The notes below the pieces were generated by a model. That model ran no database searches. It saw nothing but the letters and a program-made list of their open reading frames with translations, and was not told the DNA's origin. This document shows positions 27,398 to 37,894 of a stretch of 50,483 nucleotides of DNA, in pieces. Origin of the DNA: Chloroflexota bacterium. Lineage in GTDB: Bacteria; Chloroflexota; Anaerolineae; Anaerolineales; VGOW01. The DNA is taken from assembly GCA_016875735.1 (NCBI GenBank), contig VGOW01000023.1, positions 1 through 50,483 of the forward strand, in the 5' to 3' direction. Within the stretch, counting starts at the first letter, position 1. Each line of letters opens with the position of its first letter. A program made the position numbers and the translations under genes.

Positions 27398-27649
27398 TTA
27401 ACCGCCTCCGCGCATCAACTTGGGTTCGAGCGCGGCCATGGCCCCCGCCACCGAGTCGGCCTCCCCCTCGAACTCCAATCGCACCTGCCCCACCCGCAGT
27501 GAGCCGATCTCGAAATCTTCGATCTGAGTCAGCCGCGCCCGCCAGCCCTCGCCGTGCAGCCAGCCATCGTCTTTGCCTTCAGCGCCAATCTGCTCAATGT
27601 ATTCGCGGAACAGCCAGAGCGGGATGCCGCGAACGATACGCTCAAACAC
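27398..27649 (-). CDS. Small DUF1952-like protein, MoaD partner
   Basis: 83 residues from a GTG codon. Key stretches are RGIPLWLFREYIEQIG, GWRARLTQIEDFEIGSLRVGQVRLEFEG and a C-terminal SVAGAMAALEPKLMRGGG. It resembles the small alpha/beta domain (DUF1952/MoaD-related C-terminal domain) that in some thermophiles is attached to MoaD. Here it is a separate gene whose start overlaps the moaD-like stop by 8 bases, so it is almost certainly translated together with it. A role in pterin-cofactor assembly for AOR is inferred from position. Confidence 0.65.
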   Translation of the reverse strand: MFERIVRGIPLWLFREYIEQIGAEGKDDGWLHGEGWRARLTQIEDFEIGSLRVGQVRLEFEGEADSVAGAMAALEPKLMRGGG

Positions 27650-27926
27650 AGCCGCCGCCTACCGGTGGAAAAATGTTGATCGTGTCGCCGGGCGCTATCG
27701 GAGTATCCAGCCCGGCATCGAGGTGTTGCGCATCGCGCCCATTGACGAACACATGAACGTGCGGATACAACTGCCCGTGCTCGTCGTACAACTGCGGGTG
27801 AAGAGCGGGGTAGCGCGCAAGCAATTCGTCGATCAGTCCCTGCACCGTCACTCCGTAGTCCAATGCGACCTCGACCGTTTTGCCGCCCACAATCTGCCGC
27901 AGTGTTGCATAGAAGTTGACTTTCAT
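27642..27926 (-). CDS. MoaD/ThiS-family sulfur carrier protein
   Basis: 94 residues from ATG 27926; the longer frame to 27983 lacks support. The beta-grasp fold is seen in MKVNFYATLRQIVGGK, HVFVNGRDAQHLD and the end DTINIFPPVGGGCV. MoaD carries sulfur for molybdopterin/tungstopterin as a C-terminal Gly-Gly thiocarboxylate. Here two to three extra residues (after the GG) follow, so the protein would need trimming or use another Gly. The gene is convergent with AOR and overlaps the DUF1952-like gene. Confidence 0.85.
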   Translation of the reverse strand: MKVNFYATLRQIVGGKTVEVALDYGVTVQGLIDELLARYPALHPQLYDEHGQLYPHVHVFVNGRDAQHLDAGLDTPIAPGDTINIFPPVGGGCV

Positions 27927-27979
27927 AGGTTGCCTCTTTGTTTTTAATTCTACCTTTCGCCGACACCCTGCCGCAACGC

Positions 27980-28366
27980 TCACACCAGCCGTTTCAGTTT
28001 CTTCACCGAAGCCTGCATTTCGAGGAACAGCAGCCCCAGCGGCGCTTCTTCGCTCGCCGTCAGAGTCAGCACGGCGTCCTCGCCGATGGACACGAGCACG
28101 ATGCGCCCGCTCTCGCCCTGAATATAGACCTTGCCCAGCTCCCCGCTCCGCATGGACTCAGTGATGCGCTCGCCGAGTAACAGCATCACCGCCGACATGG
28201 CCGACACGCGTTCCTGCTCCACGTAATACGGCATCACTGCCGCCACCGTCAACCCACTCAGCCTCACCACCGCCGCCGCGCGCACGTGCGGCGACGACTT
28301 GAGCAGTCCGCGCAGAACTTGCCGAACGGCTTCGACATTAGGTTCGCGTTTGGCGCTATTGTTCAT
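27980..28366 (-). CDS. Roadblock/LC7 domain protein
   Basis: 128 residues. The roadblock fold shows in VRQVLRGLLKSSPHVRAAAVVRLSGLTVA, SAMSAVMLLLGERI and GRIVLVSIGEDAVLTLTASEEA. Bacterial roadblock proteins regulate small Ras-like GTPases (MglB-type) or sensor kinases. No GTPase gene accompanies it here. It overlaps the HAD gene by 11 bases, so the two are cotranslated. Confidence 0.85.
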   Translation of the reverse strand: MNNSAKREPNVEAVRQVLRGLLKSSPHVRAAAVVRLSGLTVAAVMPYYVEQERVSAMSAVMLLLGERITESMRSGELGKVYIQGESGRIVLVSIGEDAVLTLTASEEAPLGLLFLEMQASVKKLKRLV

Positions 28367-29045
28367 CGTTCCCCGGCAGTGCGCCCGCCAGCAGCGGCGT
28401 CCGCTCCAAAATCATGTTCGCTCCGGCGCGCTCCAATTCACTGCGCTCGCCGAAGCCGCACAGCACACCCACCGTTTGCGCTCCGGCGCGGCGGCCTGCT
28501 TGAATGTCCATCGTCGTATCGCCCACCATCACGCAGTGGGCAACGGGCACGCCGAGCCGCTCGGCGGCGCACAGCACCGGCGCGGGGTGCGGTTTGATTC
28601 GCGAGGCGGTGAGCGCCGACACCACTACTCTGAAATACGGACACAAGTCAAATTGATCGAGAAAGGCTTCCGCGCCGCGCCGGCTGCGCGAGGTGACGAG
28701 CGCCAGCGGATAGCGAGCCGACAGCAACTCCAACATCGAGCGCGCGCCTTCGATGATCAAAAAATGTTGCGGCGAGCCTTGCCCGCGCAGGCGATAAGCG
28801 AGATCGTTGATCGCGGCCAGCGGTTTGTCGAGGCCGAGTTGATCGGGCACGGTCATCAGCCAATTGAGCGGCGTTTCGGTCGTCATCAGCCCCCAGCGCA
28901 AAAAGTAAGTTGGGTCGCGGCGCGGGAAGAGGAAATGGATCGGGCGCAAGAGTCGGGCAACCCGCGCAATGTAGGCGTCGTCGGTGTCGGCCAGCGTGCC
29001 ATCCATATCGAAGAGAATGGCGCGGATGCGGGAAGCGTCGAGCAT
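28356..29045 (-). CDS. HAD-superfamily hydrolase (phosphoglycolate phosphatase-like)
   Basis: 229 residues. Motif I FDMDGTLADTDD (nucleophile Asp), motif II TSRSRRG, motif III Lys in SRIKPHPAP and motif IV VGDTTMDIQAGRRAGA are all present. The cap is the helical type used by Gph/PgmB-like enzymes. It would dephosphorylate a small phosphometabolite in the cytoplasm. Its start directly follows the stop of the metalloprotease-like gene (zero spacing) and its end overlaps the Roadblock gene, so the three form one unit. Confidence 0.88.
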   Translation of the reverse strand: MLDASRIRAILFDMDGTLADTDDAYIARVARLLRPIHFLFPRRDPTYFLRWGLMTTETPLNWLMTVPDQLGLDKPLAAINDLAYRLRGQGSPQHFLIIEGARSMLELLSARYPLALVTSRSRRGAEAFLDQFDLCPYFRVVVSALTASRIKPHPAPVLCAAERLGVPVAHCVMVGDTTMDIQAGRRAGAQTVGVLCGFGERSELERAGANMILERTPLLAGALPGNDEQ

Positions 29046-30413
29046 TCAGAAATCGGTGACGCTTCGGATTTGCTCAACCGTCTCCGCATCCGGCGCGAGA
29101 ATCCACAACGTGGATTGCGGCGAGAAAAAGAGACACGAGTCCGCGCCGCCGTTGCTCCAGCACAAACTTCCTTCGCCGATGGAGGCCGACACGCCGAACC
29201 GCGCGTCGCCATATTCTTGGAAAGCATCCACGAACTCTTCGGCGTCCGATGTGGTGTCCCAAACCAAATGCCACGCGGCGGCTGTTTCTCCGGTTGAGTC
29301 ATTGTAGGCAACGGCGTAGCGGTCGCCGCCCCAACCGGCGGCGGCCTCCGCCGCCGCCCCGTCGAGGATATATTGCTCCAAAATCAGAGTCGTGTACCAC
29401 TCGCCCTGCGAGTTGGTGTCCACCACTCGCCAATCGGGGCCGAGCGCGTCGAGAATCGGCGGAGCGGGAACGGCGGCGGGTTGTTCGTAGTCGTCGTATT
29501 TGTCGGGGTGCAGAATCATTTCGGTGCTGATCGGGAGATGCTCGTAAGCGGCGTTCACGGCTTCCCATCCGCCGCGATCATAGAGGCGCTTCGCGAATTG
29601 ATAGCCCTGATCGTAGGGGAAGTAGAAATCTTTTTGCAGCCATTCCGGCGCGCGGAAGTAAGCCGAGTCGGGGTCGGCATAGGCGTTGGCGTAATAATCG
29701 TCCCAATCGGCTTGGGTGAAGTATTGCTCCTGCCACAAACTTTCGAGGAGTGTGGCCTCGCCTTCCATGAGGGCTTGCAAGGCGCCGAAGCGCTGGGCGT
29801 CTTCGTCGTAGGCGTCGTCGTTCCAACCCAATGCGTCGAAGCCGTGAGTCTGATCTTGCAGAGCGTGCAGATATTCGTGGGCAAACGTGCTGCGCTCCAC
29901 CGCGCCCATCGCGCCGCGCTCGGTGATGATGAACAGTTCGGCCACATCGGGATCGTAGAAGCCGAGTATGTCTTCGGAATAGAGGTCGATGTAAAAGTTG
30001 TAGAGATCGAATGACGGATCGATGAGGGCGAAGGCGGCGAGGCTCAACACGTCGTCGCGGGCTTCTTCGGGGCTGTAGTCTTCCTCGAACGATTTGATGT
30101 TGTAATCGCGCAGCTGCTCGTTGTCGTAAAAGTTGCGCGGGACGGATTGAGTGGATTGCCAACCGCGAATGTCTTTCACTTGTTGTTCGATGGCATCCAT
30201 CTCCACATTCATATCGTCGGATGTTTGGGTGGGGAGGGGAGTGGCCGTCATCGGCGGCGGAAACGGTGGGACGGCGGTGAGCGACACCGGCCGCATGGCG
30301 GCAAAGAAGCCCAAGAAGAAGAGGCTGCCCAGCGCGGCGAGCGCGAGCATACAAACGCACAGAACGGCGGCGAGCGCGAGGCCAATGGCGATCGAGGTTG
30401 TTCGTGTGGACAT
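29046..30413 (-). CDS. Membrane-anchored zinc metalloprotease-like protein
   Basis: 455 residues from ATG 30413. One N-terminal membrane segment ([29 protein letters not shown]) is followed by a Pro/Thr-rich spacer. The extracellular domain contains the gluzincin-like motif HEYLH (His179, Glu180, His183), and about 34 residues later EGEAT could give the third ligand. I do not recognise a named family. The C-half carries aromatic/acidic repeats and a cysteine pair. The promoter would be in the 30414-30580 gap, divergent from rpsB. Confidence 0.7.
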   Translation of the reverse strand: MSTRTTSIAIGLALAAVLCVCMLALAALGSLFFLGFFAAMRPVSLTAVPPFPPPMTATPLPTQTSDDMNVEMDAIEQQVKDIRGWQSTQSVPRNFYDNEQLRDYNIKSFEEDYSPEEARDDVLSLAAFALIDPSFDLYNFYIDLYSEDILGFYDPDVAELFIITERGAMGAVERSTFAHEYLHALQDQTHGFDALGWNDDAYDEDAQRFGALQALMEGEATLLESLWQEQYFTQADWDDYYANAYADPDSAYFRAPEWLQKDFYFPYDQGYQFAKRLYDRGGWEAVNAAYEHLPISTEMILHPDKYDDYEQPAAVPAPPILDALGPDWRVVDTNSQGEWYTTLILEQYILDGAAAEAAAGWGGDRYAVAYNDSTGETAAAWHLVWDTTSDAEEFVDAFQEYGDARFGVSASIGEGSLCWSNGGADSCLFFSPQSTLWILAPDAETVEQIRSVTDF

Positions 30414-30429
30414 GCGATCATTATATCCC

Positions 30430-30458
30430 TTGATACGGCCTCTTCGCTGTGGTATCAT
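30430..30458 (+). promoter_or_regulatory. Sigma-70-type promoter of the rpsB-tsf operon
   Basis: TTGATA at 30430-30435, a 17-base spacer and TATCAT at 30453-30458 precede rpsB by about 120 bases. The leader between them is GC-rich and could carry S2 autoregulation, but I saw no definite structure. Confidence 0.7.
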
Positions 30459-30581
30459 TTGCCCATCCCGTTCTGCGGGAAATTTTCACGCCCCCCCGAC
30501 TTCGACGGTCGTGCCATTGGCCGATGGCTCCGGCGAAGAGCGACGAGAGGCGGCAGACTAAAACGACAAGGAGATTCCTCA

Positions 30582-31457
30582 ATGGCCGTCATTTCCATGA
30601 AAGCCCTGCTCGAAACGGGCGTGCACTTTGGTCACCGCACCAAAAAGTGGCACCCCAAGATGAAGCCTTACATCTTCACCGAGCGCAACGGCATCCACAT
30701 CATCGATCTTCAACAGACTCTTTCGGCAATCGATCATTGCTACAATCTCGTGCGCGACACGGCGGCGAGAGGCGGCTCTATTCTGTTCGTGGGCACCAAG
30801 CGGCAGGCGCAGGAAGCCGTCGCCCGCGAGTCCGAACGATGCGCGATGCCGCACGTCACCAATCGCTGGCTGGGCGGCATGATCACCAATTGGCGCACGA
30901 TGAAAGAGCGCATCGACGAGTTGAAACGACTGGAGAACGCGCGCGACACTGGCGAGTTCGAACTGCTCACCAAAAAAGAAGGGCTGATTCTGGGCCGCAA
31001 GATCGAAAAATTGCAGGAGCAGTTGGGCGGCATCCGCAACATGAAGGCGGTGCCCGATCTGATGTTCGTGATCGACGTGCGCCACGAACACACCGCCGTG
31101 CGCGAAGCCAACATTCTCGGCGTGCCGGTGATCGCGCTGGTGGACACGAACTGCGACCCCGGCCCGGTGGATTACGTCATCCCTGCCAATGATGACGCCA
31201 TTCGAGCCATCAAACTCATCGTCGGCAAAATGGCCGACGCCGTCATCGAGGGCCGCGCCAAATTCAAAGAAGAGCACGGCGACGAAGTTGAAAAGGCCGA
31301 GGGTGATGAGTATTCGGGCGAGGCTGAAGTGAAAGACGAGGAACTGCTCGGCGCGGCCACTCTGGCCAAACTGGCCAGCGGCGCTTTCGACGAAGCGAGC
31401 GCGGAGGCGGGCGATGAGGGCGGCGACGAAGAAGAAGTGGTCGAAGGCGAGGAATAA
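30582..31457 (+). CDS. rpsB: Small-subunit ribosomal protein uS2
   Basis: 291 residues from ATG 30582 with AAGGAG at 30568-30573; the open frame extends further upstream but without homology. Family stretches include [29 protein letters not shown] and [19 protein letters not shown]. After the core the C-terminus has about 60 extra acidic residues ([18 protein letters not shown]...), an extension found in several Chloroflexota-like S2 proteins. tsf follows two bases later. Confidence 0.97.
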   Translation: MAVISMKALLETGVHFGHRTKKWHPKMKPYIFTERNGIHIIDLQQTLSAIDHCYNLVRDTAARGGSILFVGTKRQAQEAVARESERCAMPHVTNRWLGGMITNWRTMKERIDELKRLENARDTGEFELLTKKEGLILGRKIEKLQEQLGGIRNMKAVPDLMFVIDVRHEHTAVREANILGVPVIALVDTNCDPGPVDYVIPANDDAIRAIKLIVGKMADAVIEGRAKFKEEHGDEVEKAEGDEYSGEAEVKDEELLGAATLAKLASGAFDEASAEAGDEGGDEEEVVEGEE

Positions 31458-31459
31458 TC

Positions 31460-32053
31460 ATGGCTGTCTCTGCTGCTGAAGTCAAGAAACTGCGCGAAGC
31501 CACCGGCGCGGCGATGCTCGACTGCAAGAACGCGCTCGAGCAGCACAACGGTGACATGGAAAAAGCGACCGAATGGCTCAAGGAAAAGGGGCTGGCGAAA
31601 GCGGCCAAGAAGGCGGAGCGCACCGCGAAGGAAGGCCGGGTGGAGGTGTACATTCATCCCGGCAATCGCGTGGCGGTGATGGTGGAAGTGAATTGCGAAA
31701 CGGACTTCGTCGCCAAGACGGAAGCCTTTCAAGAGTTCGCGCACAATGTAGCCCTGCATATCGCGATGTCCGCGCCGAAGTATGTCGATGTGACCGACAT
31801 CCCTGCCGCCGACATCGAAGCGGCCAAAGCGCAAATGCGCGAGGAGGCCGCCGCCGAGGGCAAACCGGCGCAGGCCATCGAAAAAATCGTTGAAGGCAAG
31901 CTGGAAAAATACTGCGCCGAAACCTGCCTGTTGCGCCAACCGTTCATCAAAGACGAGGAGAAGACCATTGGCGCGATGCTCAAAGAGGCCATCGTCGCCA
32001 TCGGCGAGAACATTGTCGTCCGCAGGTTCGCCCGTTACCAATTGGGTGAGTGA
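31460..32053 (+). CDS. tsf: Elongation factor Ts (short form)
   Basis: 197 residues, the short form with one core subdomain as in Thermus. The N-terminal UBA-like part has KKLREATGAAMLDCKNAL. The EF-Tu contact motif VNCETDFVAKTEAF holds the TDFV signature. The C-terminus KTIGAMLKEAIVAIGENIVVRRF is typical. It exchanges GDP on EF-Tu. Translationally linked to rpsB. Confidence 0.97.
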   Translation: MAVSAAEVKKLREATGAAMLDCKNALEQHNGDMEKATEWLKEKGLAKAAKKAERTAKEGRVEVYIHPGNRVAVMVEVNCETDFVAKTEAFQEFAHNVALHIAMSAPKYVDVTDIPAADIEAAKAQMREEAAAEGKPAQAIEKIVEGKLEKYCAETCLLRQPFIKDEEKTIGAMLKEAIVAIGENIVVRRFARYQLGE

Positions 32054-32071
32054 AATAGAACGCATCGAATG

Positions 32072-32834
<763 letters not shown>

Positions 32835-32965
32835 GCGAATCGGGCGCGCGGCGAAGCCCACCCCCGCTGTCCATTTATCCGCGCCCTCCGTTGACCCTTT
32901 TGGCTGATCTGCGTTATCCTTAGCCTGTAGCAGTCCCCATCTTTCACAGAAAACTTGGAGAGACT

Positions 32966-33523
32966 ATGGTCAAAGATGCTATGCACGAAGCCGAAGACCG
33001 CATGAAAGGCGCGGTGCGCGCGTTGGAGGAACATCTGGCCACCGTTCGCACCGGACGGGCTTCACCCACGCTGGTTGAGAAATTGATGGTGATGTACTAC
33101 GACGCGCCGACTCCGTTGATGCAGCTAGCCACCATCTCGGCCCCCGAGCCCCGCCTGCTCACCATCAAACCGTTCGACGCCGCCACTATCAAAACAATTG
33201 AAAAGGCCATTCAAGCCTCTGATCTCGGCCTCAACCCCTCCAACGACGGCAAGCTCATCCGCCTCGCCATCCCGCCCCTCACCGAAGAGCGCCGCAAAGA
33301 ACTGATCAAAGTAGTCCATCACCGGCTGGAAGATGCGCGAGTGGCGGTGCGCAACGTGCGCCGCGACGTGCACAACGATCTGCGCGACTTCGAAAAAGAA
33401 AAACTCATTTCGGAAGACGAATTGAAACACGGCGAGAGCGGCCTGCAAAAACTCACCGACAAATACGTGGAGCAGATCGAGGCGATGGGCAAGAAGAAAG
33501 AAGAAGAAATCAAACAGATTTAA
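32966..33523 (+). CDS. frr: Ribosome recycling factor
   Basis: 185 residues. The three-helix bundle is shown by MKGAVRALEEHLATVRTGRA and by the C-terminal ELKHGESGLQKLTDKYVEQIE. The hinge strand ISAPEPRLLTIKPFDA is conserved. With EF-G it splits post-termination ribosomes. Its stop TAA shares one base with the uppS start (TAATG), so the two are coupled. Confidence 0.97.
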   Translation: MVKDAMHEAEDRMKGAVRALEEHLATVRTGRASPTLVEKLMVMYYDAPTPLMQLATISAPEPRLLTIKPFDAATIKTIEKAIQASDLGLNPSNDGKLIRLAIPPLTEERRKELIKVVHHRLEDARVAVRNVRRDVHNDLRDFEKEKLISEDELKHGESGLQKLTDKYVEQIEAMGKKKEEEIKQI

Positions 33524-34239
33524 TGGCCGCCTCCAACTCGAAGCCCCTCCCCGAAAACATCCCCGCGCACGTTGCCATCATCATGGACGGCAACGGACGG
33601 TGGGCCAAACAGCGCGGCCTTCCCCGCGTGGCCGGCCACCGCGCCGGAACCGAAAACCTGCGCCGGGTCATCGAGGCCTGCGTGGAGTTCGGCATTCGCA
33701 CCCTCACCATTTACGCCTTCTCCACCGAAAACTGGCGCCGCCCCGCCGAAGAAGTCAACGGACTCATGACTATTTTCGAGGATGTGATCGACCGCGAACT
33801 GCCTCAACTGAACAAGAACGGCGTGCAACTGCGGCACATCGGCAAGTTGGAGGGGCTGAAGCCGGCCTTTGCCCAAAAAGTGCGCGAGGCCATTCAGGCC
33901 ACCAGCCACAACAGCACACTCATCCTCAACGTGGCCTTCAATTACGGCGGGCGCTCCGAGATCGTGGAGGCCGTTCGCCGCATGGTCGCCGAGGGCCTGC
34001 CCGCCGACTCGATCACCGAAGAGGCGCTGGCGGCGCACCTTTACACCGGCGGCCAAGCCGATCCCGATCTCATCATCCGCACCAGCGGCGAGATGCGCGT
34101 GAGCAACTTCCTCATTTGGCAGGGGGCGTATTCCGAGTATTACGTGGCGCCGGCGTATTGGCCCGACTTCGACAAAGAACAACTCCGTTTGGCATTGGAA
34201 GAATACGCAAACCGAAACCGCCGGTTTGGCGGCTTGTGA
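33523..34239 (+). CDS. uppS: Isoprenyl transferase (undecaprenyl diphosphate synthase)
   Basis: 238 residues. The cis-prenyltransferase signature HVAIIMDGNGRWAKQRG provides the catalytic Asp. Also present are GHRAGTENLRRVI, YAFSTENWRRP and the C-terminal DLIIRTSGEMRVSNFLIWQ. It builds the undecaprenyl carrier for cell-wall and glycan export. Follows frr with one-base overlap. Confidence 0.96.
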   Translation: MAASNSKPLPENIPAHVAIIMDGNGRWAKQRGLPRVAGHRAGTENLRRVIEACVEFGIRTLTIYAFSTENWRRPAEEVNGLMTIFEDVIDRELPQLNKNGVQLRHIGKLEGLKPAFAQKVREAIQATSHNSTLILNVAFNYGGRSEIVEAVRRMVAEGLPADSITEEALAAHLYTGGQADPDLIIRTSGEMRVSNFLIWQGAYSEYYVAPAYWPDFDKEQLRLALEEYANRNRRFGGL

Positions 34240-34258
34240 CAGCGCCCCACCCTCCTTC

Positions 34259-35104
34259 ATGCTCCGACAGCGAATCATCGTAACCCTGCTGTTGCTCCCG
34301 CCGGGCATCACTTGCATTTTTCTCGGCGGAGTGTGGTACTTCGCCTTTCTGCTGACATTTTTTCTGCTCGCCGCGTACGAGTACGCGCAGATGATGCAGA
34401 AGGGCGGCTATCGCCCCGCGGCGCCCATCATCGTGGGCGGCGTGTTTGTGTTGGCCCTCGCCCACTCTGCGCCCACCTTTTGGCCGCAGTTGGAATCGCG
34501 CGCCGGGTTGATCGCCGGCGGCGCGTTGGTGGCCCTGTTGGCGGCGGCTTCGCTGTGGCACACGATCGATTACGAACTCGGCGCCCCGGCCTCCGCTACC
34601 GATTGGGCGATCACCATTGCCGGATTCGTCTATCTCGGATGGATGGGCGGATACATCATGCTCCTGCGCGCTTTGCCCGACGGCCTGTCGTGGACGATGA
34701 TGGTGTTTCCGGCGATCTGGCTTTCGGATTCGGGCGCGTATGTGGTGGGCAAACGATTCGGCAAGACGCAAATGACGCGCCGACTCAGCCCCAAGAAAAC
34801 GTGGGAGGGATTCGTCGGCGGCCTTGTGTGGGGCGCCGTCTTCGGGGCGCTGTTCGGCTGGTTCGGGAGTTTCCGCGCCGGGCCGGAGTCATCGGCGGGG
34901 TTTGTCTCCGGCGGAGCCGTCGGCCTCGTCGTGTCGGTGGCCGGAGTGCTGGGCGATTTGGGAATCTCGATGCTCAAGCGCCAGATCGGAATCAAAGACA
35001 CCAGCAATCTTCTCGGCCCGCACGGCGGATTGCTCGACCGGATCGACTCGTGGATCATCGCCGCCCCCATCGCTTATTTCGTTATCATCACTTTCTTTCA
35101 ATAA
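34259..35104 (+). CDS. cdsA: Phosphatidate cytidylyltransferase
   Basis: 281 residues from ATG 34259. An in-frame TTG at 34226 overlapping uppS is possible but adds a non-homologous tail. Several transmembrane helices are visible. The family signature near the C-terminus reads [16 protein letters not shown] followed by [12 protein letters not shown]. It makes CDP-diacylglycerol from phosphatidate and CTP at the membrane. The uppS-cdsA pair is the usual order. Confidence 0.94.
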   Translation: MLRQRIIVTLLLLPPGITCIFLGGVWYFAFLLTFFLLAAYEYAQMMQKGGYRPAAPIIVGGVFVLALAHSAPTFWPQLESRAGLIAGGALVALLAAASLWHTIDYELGAPASATDWAITIAGFVYLGWMGGYIMLLRALPDGLSWTMMVFPAIWLSDSGAYVVGKRFGKTQMTRRLSPKKTWEGFVGGLVWGAVFGALFGWFGSFRAGPESSAGFVSGGAVGLVVSVAGVLGDLGISMLKRQIGIKDTSNLLGPHGGLLDRIDSWIIAAPIAYFVIITFFQ

Positions 35105-35114
35105 GGGAGACGCC

Positions 35115-36101
35115 ATGAACGAACAACCCGAACGCAACCTTGCCTTGGAACTCGTGCGCGTGACTGAAGCGGCGGCGATGGCCGCCGGGCGCTTCATGGG
35201 GCGCAACGACAAAGTGGGCAGTGATCAGGCCGCCGTGAATGCCATGCGGCTCGTGCTCAACTCGATTGATATGGACGGCATCGTGGTGATCGGCGAGGGG
35301 GAAAAGGACAAAGCCCCCATGCTGTTCAACGGCGAGCGGCTCGGCACCGGCCGCCCGCCCGAATTGGATATTGCCGTTGACCCCATCGACGGGACGCGAC
35401 TGCTTGCCTTGGGCCGCGCCAACTCTCTCGCCACCGTCGCCATCGCCGACCGGCACGCCATGTGGAATCCGGGACCGTTCGTGTACATGAACAAGATCGC
35501 GGTGGGCCCGGCGGGCAAAGGCATGATTGACATCGAGTCGCCGCCCACCGTGAACCTGCGTTCGGTGGCCCGCGCCAAAGGCTGCGATGTGAACGACCTC
35601 ACCGTCGTCATCCTCGACCGCGAACGCCACGCCGAGCTCATTGCCGAAGTGCGCAAGGCGGGGGCGCGCATCCGCCTCATCACCGATGGCGATGTAGCCG
35701 GAGCGCTCATGACGGCTTGGCCGGACTCGGGCATCGATCTGCTCATGGGCACCGGCGGCACACCCGAAGGCGTGATCTCCGCCTGCGCCCTCAAGTGCAT
35801 GGGCGGCGAGATTCAAGGCAAAATCTTCCCGCGCAATCAGGATGAGATTGATCGCGGCAAGGCGCTGGGCTACGACCTCGACCAAGTGCTCACCCCCGAA
35901 GACCTCGTGTCGAGCGAAAACGTGTTCTTCGCCGCCACCGGCATCACCGACGGCGAACTGCTCGACGGCGTAAAGTATTTCGGATCGGGAGCGCGCACTC
36001 ACTCGCTGGTCATGCGTTCCAAATCGGGCACGGTGCGCGAAATCATCGCCCAACACCGGCTCGACAAACTGATGAATTTCTCGGCAGTGGCGTTCGATTA
36101 A
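35115..36101 (+). CDS. glpX: Class II fructose-1,6-bisphosphatase
   Basis: 328 residues from ATG 35115, with AGGGAG ahead. GlpX signatures: [27 protein letters not shown] (metal-binding Glu/Asp), [16 protein letters not shown], and [17 protein letters not shown]. It hydrolyses fructose-1,6-bisphosphate in gluconeogenesis. It follows cdsA by 10 bases, so it likely belongs to the same transcript even though its job is different. A strong promoter (36140-36168) starts a new unit after it. Confidence 0.95.
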   Translation: MNEQPERNLALELVRVTEAAAMAAGRFMGRNDKVGSDQAAVNAMRLVLNSIDMDGIVVIGEGEKDKAPMLFNGERLGTGRPPELDIAVDPIDGTRLLALGRANSLATVAIADRHAMWNPGPFVYMNKIAVGPAGKGMIDIESPPTVNLRSVARAKGCDVNDLTVVILDRERHAELIAEVRKAGARIRLITDGDVAGALMTAWPDSGIDLLMGTGGTPEGVISACALKCMGGEIQGKIFPRNQDEIDRGKALGYDLDQVLTPEDLVSSENVFFAATGITDGELLDGVKYFGSGARTHSLVMRSKSGTVREIIAQHRLDKLMNFSAVAFD

Positions 36102-36139
36102 CGGAGAGGGGCTGGGGGGTGCGAGCGATCAAATCCTGA

Positions 36140-36168
36140 TTGACACATCTTCCAGCCGATGCTACAAT
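36140..36168 (+). promoter_or_regulatory. Sigma-70-type promoter for rho
   Basis: A perfect TTGACA at 36140-36145, a 17-base spacer and TACAAT at 36163-36168. It predicts a start near 36175 and a leader of about 325 bases before rho. Confidence 0.82.
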
Positions 36169-36174
36169 CTCGGC

Positions 36175-36501
36175 AACTTCAAGCACGGTAGCACGGCATT
36201 CATCCTCGCTCGAAGGCCGGCCATTCCTCTAAAAGCCCAACAGGTTCCATTTTTGTGAATTGCCCTCAACAATTGCTTTGAGAGTCTCGGACGTTGGCGC
36301 AAGCCAACAGTCTGTATTCTGCTTGCCGTTCCCAATTTATCGCCTTCACAAACCACCGCTCGCCGTGTCTGTTTGCGCACCGCAAAACCGAACCGGGGCT
36401 GATCAGCCCTGCTGAATTCTTTCGTTCCTGCAACGAAGGCTCGCTCCCCTCGCCCCCGTTTCCCAACCACCCAACCACCCAACCACCCGCCCAAGCTCCC
36501 C
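36175..36501 (+). promoter_or_regulatory. Long rho leader with C-rich rut-like segment
   Basis: No credible gene lies here. A GTTGGC/GCCAAC hairpin with a GCAA tetraloop is at 36293-36308. From about 36430 the RNA is C-rich and G-poor, with three copies of an 8-base CCCAACCA unit near 36463-36486, just before the start codon. This is what a Rho utilisation site looks like, and Rho autoregulation by leader termination is known in E. coli. The complementary strand has G-runs that could form a quadruplex. Confidence 0.6.
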
Positions 36502-37800
36502 ATGCCCAGAGAAGATTCCATTGACATCGCCTCGCTCGAGCGGAAAACGCTCGAACAACTTCGCGACATTGCCCGCGATTGGAGCATCACCAATTACAGC
36601 CGCCTGAAAAAGGATGACCTGATCATCCGCCTCTTGCGGGCCAATGCCGAAAAACACAACCTCGAACTGCGCGGCGGCGTCCTCGAAACCCTCGACGACG
36701 GAATCGGCTTCCTTCGCTCCGATCATTTCCTTCCCGGCGACGACGACATTTACGTCAGCCAATCGCAAATCCGCCGCTTCGGGTTGCGCACCGGCGATAT
36801 GGTGATTGGGCAAGTGCGCGCCCCCAAAGAATCCGAAAAGTATTACGGCCTCATCCGGGTGGAAGCCGTCAACGGCCTCGACCCCGAAGTGGCGAAACGC
36901 CGTCCGGCTTTCGAAGACCTCACCCCCATCTTCCCCACCGAACGCTTCGACCTCGAAACCGACCGCCACACCCACGCCACCCGTTTGCTCAACCTCATCG
37001 CCCCTATCGGCAAAGGCCAGCGCGGCCTCATCGTCTCGCCGCCTAAAGCAGGCAAGACCACCGTCCTCAAACAAGTCGCCAACGCCATCTCGCGCAACTA
37101 TCTCGACGTGCACCTCATGGTCGCCCTCATCGGCGAGCGCCCCGAAGAAGTGACCGACATGGATCGCTCGGTGGATGCGGAAGTGGTCGCCAGCACCTTC
37201 GACGATCCCGTTCAGTCGCATGTGCGCGTCGCCGAAATGGCCCTCGAACGCGCCAAGCGACTCGTGGAAGGCGGACGCGATGTGGTCATTCTGCTCGACT
37301 CGCTCACCCGCCTTGCCCGCGCTTACAACCTCGTCGTCAACCCCTCGGGGCGCACCCTCTCCGGCGGCCTCGACCCGGCGGCTCTCTACCCGCCTAAAAA
37401 ATTCTTCGGCGCGGCGCGCAACATCGAAGAGGGCGGCTCGCTCACCATCGTCGCCACCTGCCTCGTGGACACCGGCTCGCGCATGGACGATGTGGTGTAC
37501 GAAGAATTCAAAGGCACCGGCAACATGGAACTGCACCTCTCGCGCAAACTGCAAGAGCGCCGCATCTTCCCCGCCTTCGACATCGAACGATCCTCCACCC
37601 GCCGCGAAGAACTTTTGCTCGGCCCCGACATCACCCCGCGCGTGTGGCTCATCCGCCGCATGTTCGGGCAGATGATTGCGCCGCCCCCCAACGGCGCCGG
37701 CCTCGACATCACCAACGCCACCGAAGCCATCATCCAAAGCATAGCCCAAACCAACAATAACTCCGACTTTTTAGAGAGTATCGGCAAGAACGGGCTGTAG
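36502..37800 (+). CDS. rho: Transcription termination factor Rho
   Basis: 432 residues. The N-terminal RNA-binding half has LEQLRDIARDWSITNYSRLKK followed by the cold-shock-like RNA-1 region (DGIGFLRSD...). The ATPase half carries the P-loop SPPKAGKTTVLKQ, Walker B DVVILLDSLTRLARAYN, and the R/Q-loops. Length is normal with no insertion domain. It acts as a hexamer on C-rich RNA. The gene is alone after its own promoter. Confidence 0.97.
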   Translation: MPREDSIDIASLERKTLEQLRDIARDWSITNYSRLKKDDLIIRLLRANAEKHNLELRGGVLETLDDGIGFLRSDHFLPGDDDIYVSQSQIRRFGLRTGDMVIGQVRAPKESEKYYGLIRVEAVNGLDPEVAKRRPAFEDLTPIFPTERFDLETDRHTHATRLLNLIAPIGKGQRGLIVSPPKAGKTTVLKQVANAISRNYLDVHLMVALIGERPEEVTDMDRSVDAEVVASTFDDPVQSHVRVAEMALERAKRLVEGGRDVVILLDSLTRLARAYNLVVNPSGRTLSGGLDPAALYPPKKFFGAARNIEEGGSLTIVATCLVDTGSRMDDVVYEEFKGTGNMELHLSRKLQERRIFPAFDIERSSTRREELLLGPDITPRVWLIRRMFGQMIAPPPNGAGLDITNATEAIIQSIAQTNNNSDFLESIGKNGL

Positions 37801-37805
37801 AAATA

Positions 37806-37863
37806 AAGAAGGATGAAGGCAGAAGGATGAAGAGCCCATTAGAATTCACTCCTCATCCTTCAA
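37806..37863. repeat. Heptad repeat (GAAGGAT type) after rho
   Basis: Four units in register at 37808-37835 (GAAGGAT, GAAGGCA, GAAGGAT, GAAGAGC) face TCATCCTTCA at 37854-37863. The hairpin lies between the rho stop and the next gene and could help end the rho transcript. Confidence 0.8.
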
Positions 37864-37894
37864 CATTTCTCTCGCGGGCGATATGATCCCGCCC

